Part shown: piece after piece, positions 51,183 to 57,756 of the stretch | Position numbering within the stretch: the stretch's first letter is position 1 | Layout: every line of letters starts with the position of its first letter | Assembly (NCBI GenBank): GCA_947458275.1 | Contig: CANGYR010000006.1 | Span: 62,001 to 126,000, forward strand | DNA length: 64,000 bases | From: Chitinophagaceae bacterium | GTDB taxonomy: Bacteria > Bacteroidota > Bacteroidia > Chitinophagales > Chitinophagaceae | Direction of reading: 5' to 3' | The notes under the pieces: model-generated | Database searches by the model: none | Told to the model about the DNA's origin: nothing | Seen by the model: the letters and a program-made list of their open reading frames with translations, nothing else | Made by a program: the position numbers and the translations under genes

Positions 51183-51203
51183 CATTGGAGAATACATATT
51201 TTT

Positions 51204-51227
51204 GCTGTTGGTGATAACACCAACAGC
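51204..51227 (-). repeat. Hairpin repeat copy B (ATAA loop)
   Basis: GCTGTTGGTG-ATAA-CACCAACAGC. Confidence 0.95.
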
Positions 51228-51236
51228 GGGGTAAGA

Positions 51237-51304
51237 CCCCAAACCCCAAACTCCAAACAATAAACACTGCCGAAGGCAGTCACATTTCCAAATTGCCACA
51301 TTGG
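51237..51304 (-). repeat. Period-7 (GTTTGGG) array, ACTGCC-GAA-GGCAGT palindrome, then CACATTTC-type units
   Basis: CCCCAAA CCCCAAA CTCCAAA CAATAAA C ACTGCCGAAGGCAGT CACATTTC CAAATTGC CACATTGG. Confidence 0.8.
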
Positions 51305-51315
51305 AATGCATTTCC

Positions 51316-51323
51316 TAATTTTG
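51316..51323 (+). promoter_or_regulatory. TAATTTTG -7 motif for the radical SAM gene
   Basis: Exact TAnnTTTG, 7 nt before the ATG. Confidence 0.5.
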
Positions 51324-51330
51324 TGTACTA

Positions 51331-52644
51331 ATGCAACCACTCACACAATCTCCTTATTTGCTGTATTCTGACGGCAGCGGCAATATTTACGAAGACACTA
51401 CGCTCTATGTAACCGGCAGAAGCGGATGGGATGCATATCCAATTCCCGTAGAGGAATGGATTGATTTGCCCGATGGCGGTCAGTTGTATGAGTTGCCGGG
51501 AAGAAGAGGTATTGGGATAGATGTTGAAACCGGAGAGATGCGGTTGTGTGAGAAAGGATGGGCCGTAGCGGCTTTTATTCCTCCTGCTCATACCGGTTTG
51601 TATATGGCAGCATACGAGACCTTGCCTGATGCACCCACCTTGCCGTTGTTTTGTTATACTGCCGCAGGCTGGCTTGATGACAAGTTATATGTCCCTGCTG
51701 TAAGAATTGAAAAAGATATTCGCCAGGAAGCAAGTGGCTATGATGATGATAAGATTGAATCAGGATACAATCATTTATTAAAGGCATATCCGCAAAACAG
51801 ATTGGTGAAGCATTTGATGGATAATTGTTGCATGAGTTATACATGTCCTGCTGCAAGAAACCTTGCACTGGGAAGATGGGAATGTCCCGTGCCTGTATCA
51901 CCTGCCTGCAATGCCAACTGTATAGGATGTATTTCTTTTCAGCCGGAAGAGGAAACGATATTCAGTACGCAGGACAGACTAACTTTTAAGCCTAACCCGG
52001 AAGAGATAGTTGAGTTTACTGTTCCACATTTGCAGACAGCGCCTTTTCCCATCATCAGTTATGGCCAGGGTTGTGAAGGAGAGCCACTGCTTATGTGGGA
52101 AACCATAAAAGATTCAATCATCGAAATACGAAAGCATACGGATAAAGGAAGTATCAATATTAATACCAACGGTAGCAAGCCGGATGCAGTGAAAGCATTA
52201 TGTGAAGCAGGATTGAATAGCATACGTGTCAGCACTAACTCCGCCCGGAAAGATATTTATACTGCTTATTATAAGCCCAATAATTATTCGTTTGAAGACA
52301 TCGTAGAAAGTTTAAGAGTCGCCCGCAGTTATGGCGCCTGGACCAGCATCAATTATTTTGTATTTCCAGGAATGACTGATAGCGTAGATGAATACGAGGC
52401 ATTGCGTAAACTAATCATTGATACAGATTTGTGTATGATTCAATGGCGCAATTTTAATATAGACCCGGACTGGTATCTTGAAAAAATTAACGTTAATGAT
52501 ACCGGTGAATGCATGGGAGTGAAGCAAATGATAGAACTCATCCGCGAAGAATTTCCCAATTTGAAATTCGGCTATTTTAATCCTTCTATGGAGAGAATAA
52601 AGGGGGATTATGAGAAAGACTTTCCCAATAGTTTAGTAGTTTAG
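51331..52644 (+). CDS. Radical SAM protein
   Basis: CNANCIGC (CxxxCxxC), NINTNGSKPDAVKALCEAGLNSIRVSTNS. Confidence 0.88.
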   Translation: MQPLTQSPYLLYSDGSGNIYEDTTLYVTGRSGWDAYPIPVEEWIDLPDGGQLYELPGRRGIGIDVETGEMRLCEKGWAVAAFIPPAHTGLYMAAYETLPDAPTLPLFCYTAAGWLDDKLYVPAVRIEKDIRQEASGYDDDKIESGYNHLLKAYPQNRLVKHLMDNCCMSYTCPAARNLALGRWECPVPVSPACNANCIGCISFQPEEETIFSTQDRLTFKPNPEEIVEFTVPHLQTAPFPIISYGQGCEGEPLLMWETIKDSIIEIRKHTDKGSININTNGSKPDAVKALCEAGLNSIRVSTNSARKDIYTAYYKPNNYSFEDIVESLRVARSYGAWTSINYFVFPGMTDSVDEYEALRKLIIDTDLCMIQWRNFNIDPDWYLEKINVNDTGECMGVKQMIELIREEFPNLKFGYFNPSMERIKGDYEKDFPNSLVV

Positions 52645-52673
52645 ATGCCTGACGGCAAGTTTAGAAGTTTAGG
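52630..52673 (+). repeat. Period-8 array AGTTTAGN interrupted by 12-nt hairpin TGCCTGACGGCA; contains the radical SAM stop codon
   Basis: AGTTTAGT AGTTTAGA [TGCCTGACGGCA] AGTTTAGA AGTTTAGG. Confidence 0.9.
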
Positions 52674-52676
52674 AAA

Positions 52677-52723
52677 TCCCAACCACAAACCCCAAACGCG
52701 CGAAGCGCATCCAAACCCCAAAC
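52677..52723 (-). repeat. Period-7 array GTTTGGG interrupted by 12-nt TGCGCTTCGCGC
   Basis: Minus: GTTTGGG GTTTGGA [TGCGCTTCGCGC] GTTTGGG GTTTGTG GTTGGGA. Confidence 0.9.
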
Positions 52724-54640
52724 TTACTTCATTGTGTCACTCAACCATTTAAAAAACTCCTTCTGCCATATCTGTGCATTTTGCACACCCAGTACCCAAT
52801 GGTTTTCTTCGGGGAAATAGATGAATTTGCTTTTAATGCCCCTAAGCTGTGCGGCCTGAAATGCCTGTTGTCCCTGTTCAATGGGCACTCTGTAATCTTT
52901 GCCTCCCTGGTAAATGAGGATGGGGGTATTCCATTTGTCAACAAGTTCAATTGGATTGAATTGGCTGTATGCTTTTTGTGCATCGGTATTGTTTTTGTCC
53001 CAATAGCTGCCGCCGATATCCCAGTTGGTAAACCAAAGCTCTTCTGTTGTGCCATACATGCTTCTCAAATCATAGACGCCGTTATGGGCGATGAATGTTT
53101 TGAAACGATTGTTGTGAATGCCTGCAAGGTAGAAGGCTGAGTATCCGCCAAAACTGGCACCAACGCATCCAATTCTTTTAGTGTCAACATATTTTTCTTT
53201 GCTGATATCATCAACGGCACTCAGATAGTCTTGCATAACCTGACCTCCCCAGTCTTTACTGATTTGCTCGTTCCATTGCGTACCATGTCCGGGCATGCCT
53301 CTTCTGTTGGGACAAATGACGATATATCCGTTGGCGGCCATTAGCTGGAAATTCCAGCGAAATGAATAGTATTGTGTGAGCGCAGACTGAGGTCCTCCCT
53401 GACAATAAAGAAGGGTAGGGTATTTTTTAGTAGAGTCAAAATCCGGAGGATAAATCACCCAGACAAGCATCTCTTTGTTATCTGTTGTTTTAATAAATCT
53501 TCTTTCAGTTCTACTGATTTTTATTTTCGAATAGACATCATCGTTAGTATGCGTCAGTTGCTTCATATTACCGCCGGATAAATCAACTGTATAAAGTTCA
53601 GCTGCATGATTCATATCTGTTCTGCTGACCACAAGTATATTGCCCGATTGTCCAACAATACCGTTTATGTCAAAATCTCCTTTGGTAATTTGTCGGATTA
53701 CAATTGCTTTTTTGGTAAGTCCTGGGTAATTCACTTCGAAGAGTTGTTCGGTGCCGTTCACAGGTGCATAAAAGAAGATTTTTGTTCCGTCATCACTCCA
53801 TTTATATCCCATTACATGAATATCGTCTCTATTGGCAGTGAGGTTGATTGTATTGACTCCATTGTATACTTTCAAATCTTGCTTATCTGCTTCGTAACCA
53901 TCTCTCTTCATGCTCAGCCAGGCCAACTCATTTTTTTGATTGTACGATGGGTTGATATCGTATCCCGTGTTACCTGCGGTGAGATTGATTGTTTTTCTTG
54001 AAGCAACATCATAAGCATACAGGTCGGTATTGGTGCTGGTAGCATAAGCTGTTCCGTATTTTTTTTTGGCAACGTATACAACGGTCTTTCCATCTGCACT
54101 CCAGGTGTAATCTTCTGCTCCGCCAAAGGGCTTTGTAGGACAATCATACGGCTCGCCGGCCATTAGATCAATCTTGTTTTGTGGATTTGATTGCTCGGTA
54201 ATGAATATATGGTCATAGCTTCCGTCTTCCCATGTGTCCCAATGACGGTAGTTGAGTTGGTCGTAGATATACACGTTAGATTTATCCAGTGAGGGATAAA
54301 AATCTTTACCACTGTTATTTTTAATCTTTACAGACTCGTCACTAAGTATGAATTTGCCATCGGGGGAAATGTATTTATTGACAAGCAGACTATCCGTATT
54401 CTTGATTGAAATACTTTTTCCATCTTTCAGGGAAATTGAATAGTATTGAGCTTTTGAGGTATTAGCAGCTACATCGGGAGTCGATACTTTGTAGACTACA
54501 TAATTTTTATCCGAAGATATTCCGATACCGCTTACTCTGCCAAGCTGCCATAACAGTTCGGGTGTCATTACGTTTTGGGCATGTGTGAGATGGTTGACAA
54601 TCAGAATTAATAAAAGGAGTAGGTATGTTTTTTTTATCAT
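52724..54640 (-). CDS. S9-family (prolyl oligopeptidase/DPP-like) peptidase
   Basis: GCVGASFGGYSAFYLAG (GxSxGG); YQGGKDYRVPIEQGQQAF; PEENHWV. Confidence 0.92.
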   Translation of the reverse strand: MIKKTYLLLLLILIVNHLTHAQNVMTPELLWQLGRVSGIGISSDKNYVVYKVSTPDVAANTSKAQYYSISLKDGKSISIKNTDSLLVNKYISPDGKFILSDESVKIKNNSGKDFYPSLDKSNVYIYDQLNYRHWDTWEDGSYDHIFITEQSNPQNKIDLMAGEPYDCPTKPFGGAEDYTWSADGKTVVYVAKKKYGTAYATSTNTDLYAYDVASRKTINLTAGNTGYDINPSYNQKNELAWLSMKRDGYEADKQDLKVYNGVNTINLTANRDDIHVMGYKWSDDGTKIFFYAPVNGTEQLFEVNYPGLTKKAIVIRQITKGDFDINGIVGQSGNILVVSRTDMNHAAELYTVDLSGGNMKQLTHTNDDVYSKIKISRTERRFIKTTDNKEMLVWVIYPPDFDSTKKYPTLLYCQGGPQSALTQYYSFRWNFQLMAANGYIVICPNRRGMPGHGTQWNEQISKDWGGQVMQDYLSAVDDISKEKYVDTKRIGCVGASFGGYSAFYLAGIHNNRFKTFIAHNGVYDLRSMYGTTEELWFTNWDIGGSYWDKNNTDAQKAYSQFNPIELVDKWNTPILIYQGGKDYRVPIEQGQQAFQAAQLRGIKSKFIYFPEENHWVLGVQNAQIWQKEFFKWLSDTMK

Positions 54641-54674
54641 AAAATGTAGAATAATCAATGTAAAATATTACTCC

Positions 54675-54698
54675 GCTGTTGGTGTTATCACCAACAGC
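54675..54698 (+). repeat. Hairpin repeat copy C (TTAT loop)
   Basis: GCTGTTGGTG-TTAT-CACCAACAGC. Confidence 0.95.
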
Positions 54699-54740
54699 TT
54701 TTGTCATTATCTGTTGGATAAAACCATTTTTTATTCATTA

Positions 54741-54813
54741 CCTCCCCAACCCCTCCAAAGGAGGGGCCGAATAATTCTCCCCTCTCCATTTGGAGAGGGG
54801 TTAGGGGGTGAGG
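54741..54813. repeat. Cruciform-capable C/G-rich element with two hairpins
   Basis: CCCCTCC-AAA-GGAGGGG and CCCCTCTCCA-TT-TGGAGAGGGG, enclosed by CCTCCCCAA...TTAGGGGGTGAGG. Confidence 0.85.
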
Positions 54814-54856
54814 TCTTCAACAACTTCTAATCATATCAGCTTAATCTGCTGGATAA

Positions 54857-54878
54857 TTGTTGGTGATAACACCAACAA
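54857..54878 (-). repeat. Hairpin repeat copy D (ATAA loop)
   Basis: TTGTTGGTG-ATAA-CACCAACAA. Confidence 0.95.
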
Positions 54879-54890
54879 GGGTAAAATTTC

Positions 54891-54927
54891 ACCGCTGAGA
54901 AAAGAGAACGCTGAGTTTACGCAGAGG
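54891..54927 (+). repeat. ACCGCTGAG...CGCAGAGG block, copy 2
   Basis: ACCGCTGAGAAAAGAGAACGCTGAGTTTACGCAGAGG. Confidence 0.8.
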
Positions 54928-54934
54928 CACCAAC

Positions 54935-54955
54935 CCCAAACCCCAAACCCCAAAC
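54935..54955 (-). repeat. Period-7 array (GTTTGGG)3
   Basis: CCCAAAC x3 perfect, 2 nt from the mutase stop codon. Confidence 0.9.
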
Positions 54956-54957
54956 GT

Positions 54958-56517
54958 TTATCTATGTTCCCCAAACACCTTCCTCAACGTATCTGCAATC
55001 TCACCCAGTGTACAGTAACTTTCAACTGCCTTTAACACCACCGGCATGATGTTTTTGCCGCTATTGGCTGCATCGGTCAGTTCATTCAGGCATTCTTTTA
55101 CCAGTTCGTTGTTTCTTTTTTGACGGAGCGCTTTTAATTTTTCTGATTGCATAATTTGTATGCTATCATCAATTTTGAAGCCGGGGATTTTTTCTTCATC
55201 CTCGGAGATGAATTTGTTTACACCAACAATAATCTTTGATTCATCTTCTATACTCTGCTGGTATTTGTATGCGCTACGGGCAATTTCATCCTGGATGAAT
55301 CCCTCCTCAATAGCAGCCACACTGCCTCCCATAGCGTCTATGGCCTCAATGAGTTTCCAGGCCTCTTTCTCCACTTCGTCGGTGAGTGTCTCCACATAAT
55401 AACTTCCTGCCAGAGGGTCTACTGTATCTGCCGCTCCGCTCTCGTAAGCCACAATCTGCTGTGTACGAAGGGCAATCCTGGCGGCCGATTCGGTAGGGAG
55501 ACTCAGCGCTTCATCATAACCGTTAGTATGTAATGATTGTGTGCCGCCCAATACGGCAGCGAGGGTTTGAACGGTAACGCGACTGATATTATTCATCGGC
55601 TGCTGGGCCGTCAGAGTGCTTCCTCCCGTTTGAGTATGAAAGCGAAGCATCATAGCTTTTTCATCTGTTGCTCCAAGATCTTTCATGATCTTTGCCCACA
55701 TTCTTCTGGCAGCCCTGAATTTGGCCACTTCCTCAAATAAATTGTTGTGTGAATTGAAGAAGAAGGAAAGTCTTTTCCCGAATACATTGATATCTAATCC
55801 TTTTTCTAATGCTGCTTTCACGTATGCTTTACCGTTACTTAAAGTAAAAGCAATCTCCTGAACAGCAGTACTGCCGGCTTCGCGGATATGGTATCCGGAA
55901 ATAGAAATTGTATTCCACTTTGGCAACTCTTTGCTGCACCATTCAAAAATATCTGTAATGATGCGCATGGAAGGTTTGGGAGGGTATATATAAGTTCCTC
56001 TTGCAGCATATTCCTTTAAAATATCATTCTGTATCGTACCGGAAATTTTTGTCAAACCAGCACCTTGCTTTTTTGCCAGCGCAACATAAAATGCCAACAG
56101 AATAAATCCGGTTGCATTAATGGTCATAGAGGTGGACACATTTTCCAGTTTGATGCCTTCAAAAAGTTTTTCAATATCCTCCAGGCTGTCAATGGCCACA
56201 CCCACTTTTCCTACCTCTCCATCCGCCAAAGGATGATCGCTATCGTACCCGATTTGTGTAGGTAAATCAAAAGCTACACTCAATCCGCTAACTCCCTGAT
56301 CGAGCAGGTAGTGGTATCTTTTATTGCTTTCCTCTGCAGTGGAGAATCCGGCATACTGACGCATCGTCCATAGTTTTCCTCTGTACATGGAGGATTGAAC
56401 ACCTCTCGTAAAAGGATACTGTCCGGCAAGCGAAGCATCATGATTGCTCACATCTGCAGATGTATACGTTTCCTTGATTGAGATTCCCGAATCAGTGGTG
56501 ATGTTGTTAGTTGACAT
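54958..56517 (-). CDS. Methylmalonyl-CoA mutase family, large (catalytic) subunit without B12-binding domain
   Basis: [61 protein letters not shown]. Confidence 0.9.
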   Translation of the reverse strand: MSTNNITTDSGISIKETYTSADVSNHDASLAGQYPFTRGVQSSMYRGKLWTMRQYAGFSTAEESNKRYHYLLDQGVSGLSVAFDLPTQIGYDSDHPLADGEVGKVGVAIDSLEDIEKLFEGIKLENVSTSMTINATGFILLAFYVALAKKQGAGLTKISGTIQNDILKEYAARGTYIYPPKPSMRIITDIFEWCSKELPKWNTISISGYHIREAGSTAVQEIAFTLSNGKAYVKAALEKGLDINVFGKRLSFFFNSHNNLFEEVAKFRAARRMWAKIMKDLGATDEKAMMLRFHTQTGGSTLTAQQPMNNISRVTVQTLAAVLGGTQSLHTNGYDEALSLPTESAARIALRTQQIVAYESGAADTVDPLAGSYYVETLTDEVEKEAWKLIEAIDAMGGSVAAIEEGFIQDEIARSAYKYQQSIEDESKIIVGVNKFISEDEEKIPGFKIDDSIQIMQSEKLKALRQKRNNELVKECLNELTDAANSGKNIMPVVLKAVESYCTLGEIADTLRKVFGEHR

Positions 56518-56526
56518 ATAATCTGT

Positions 56527-57039
56527 TTAGTTGAGTATTTTTTTTGCTTCAAAGTTAATGGCATTCAATACGATGTTGCTCAGCTCGGCCTCCTGGTTCA
56601 TACTGAACTCCAGGATGAGTTTGCTCAATTGCAGTGCAGACGCACCATCTGGAAGGGTGGAGGCAATCTGATTGAGTATAAATATGTTCTGATCGCGTAA
56701 TCGGTTGACGGCGGACCATATTTCAGGACTCACATATATTTGTTGGCTCGCATTATAATCGTATTCAGTCTTTAGAGAAGCAATCAGTGTTTGATGAAGT
56801 ACCGCTGCACTGCCTTGGGAGTAATCTACTCTTGCTATCATGTTTTTTAGAGATGCTCTATCGCAATATAATGTCAATCGCTCCAGCGCTTGTAGTTTGA
56901 GCTTGATCATTTCATTGTTACTCCCCAGCCGTCGGTCGATGTCAAATCTGAGTTTCTTGAATTCTAAAAAAAGTAATACCACTAGAATCAGAGTAAAAAC
57001 GACAGCGATCAACGTGGCATATTGAAAAAAAGATTCCAT
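56527..57039 (-). CDS. Hypothetical membrane-anchored protein
   Basis: N-terminal TM then cytoplasmic helical region; start MESFFQYATL preferred. Confidence 0.6.
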   Translation of the reverse strand: MESFFQYATLIAVVFTLILVVLLFLEFKKLRFDIDRRLGSNNEMIKLKLQALERLTLYCDRASLKNMIARVDYSQGSAAVLHQTLIASLKTEYDYNASQQIYVSPEIWSAVNRLRDQNIFILNQIASTLPDGASALQLSKLILEFSMNQEAELSNIVLNAINFEAKKILN

Positions 57040-57136
57040 CTTCAGTTTGTTTATTTTAGGGTACAAATTTAGTCAACATGTACTAACAAAACCCTGCTTT
57101 AACGAATTGATTAACATCAATCAAAAAAAATCATTG

Positions 57137-57144
57137 TAATTTTG
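57137..57144 (+). promoter_or_regulatory. TAATTTTG -7 motif
   Basis: Exact TAnnTTTG upstream of the HesB/IscA gene. Confidence 0.45.
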
Positions 57145-57151
57145 CTTAAAA

Positions 57152-57505
57152 TTGATCAATATGGAAACTTTATCACAAACACCGGTAACTTTCAACGATT
57201 CTGCCATACAGGAGATTATTCGCCTAATGAATGTTGAAGGATTTGATGCCACAAAGAAATTGCGAGTAGGAGTGAAGGGAGGCGGTTGCAGTGGCATGAC
57301 CTATGTGCTTGACTTTGATGAAGTGAAAGCCAGTGATCAGATATTCGAACTCGACAGATTCAGTTTTATCATGGATAAATCTCACGGCATATATCTTCAG
57401 GGTATGGAAGTCAACTGGGAAGGAGGACTCAACTCAAGAGGATTTACTTTCAAGAATCCCAATGCAAGCAGTACTTGTGGTTGTGGGACGAGTTTTGCAG
57501 TTTAA
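57152..57505 (+). CDS. HesB/IscA-type Fe-S cluster assembly accessory protein
   Basis: LRVGVKGGGCSGMTYVLDFD; NPNASSTCGCGTSFAV; ATG at 57161 also possible. Confidence 0.92.
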   Translation: MINMETLSQTPVTFNDSAIQEIIRLMNVEGFDATKKLRVGVKGGGCSGMTYVLDFDEVKASDQIFELDRFSFIMDKSHGIYLQGMEVNWEGGLNSRGFTFKNPNASSTCGCGTSFAV

Positions 57506-57537
57506 CGTCTAAGGTTTAACGTCTAACGTTGCTTAAC
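57500..57537 (+). repeat. Period-7 array (GTTTAAC/GTCTAAC); first unit contains the last codon and stop of the HesB gene
   Basis: GTTTAAC GTCTAAG GTTTAAC GTCTAAC GTTGCTTAAC. Confidence 0.85.
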
Positions 57538-57545
57538 ATCTCTCC

Positions 57546-57569
57546 GTTGTTGGTGTTATCACCAACAAC
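57546..57569 (+). repeat. Hairpin repeat copy E (TTAT loop)
   Basis: GTTGTTGGTG-TTAT-CACCAACAAC. Confidence 0.95.
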
Positions 57570-57600
57570 TATTGTACTCACAATCTTATTTACTTTTTTA

Positions 57601-57637
57601 ACCGCAGAGCCGCAGAGGTCACAGAGTTATCGCAGAG
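57601..57637 (+). repeat. ACCGCAGAG...CGCAGAG block, copy 3
   Basis: ACCGCAGAGCCGCAGAGGTCACAGAGTTATCGCAGAG. Confidence 0.75.
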
Positions 57638-57655
57638 TGATTATCGACTTAGTTT

Positions 57656-57679
57656 CTTGTTGGTGATAACACCAACAAG
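57656..57679 (-). repeat. Hairpin repeat copy F (ATAA loop)
   Basis: CTTGTTGGTG-ATAA-CACCAACAAG. Confidence 0.95.
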
Positions 57680-57691
57680 GGGGCAATGGCG

Positions 57692-57755
57692 CAAATTTTC
57701 ACATCTCCACATCTCCACATCTCCACATCTCCAAATCTCCAAATCTCCAAATTTG
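57692..57755 (-). repeat. Period-8 array, 8 units (AGATGTGG type on minus strand), ending 1 nt from the secDF stop
   Basis: Plus: CAAATTTT CACATCTC x4 CAAATCTC x2 CAAATTTG. Confidence 0.95.
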
Positions 57756-57756
57756 C

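Noticed and set aside
51107-51340. 77-aa minus-strand ORF in the intergenic element
   Set aside because: Translation of repeat DNA with no start context or homology signal.
51159-57679. Hairpin pairs as terminal inverted repeats of a transposon or integron attC-like sites
   Set aside because: The DNA between pairs is short and non-coding, there is no transposase or integrase in the window, and no target-site duplications were visible.
57692-57755. CRISPR-like appearance of the repeated CACATCTC units
   Set aside because: Units are 8 bp and contiguous with no spacers, and there are no cas genes in the window; it is a micro-array.
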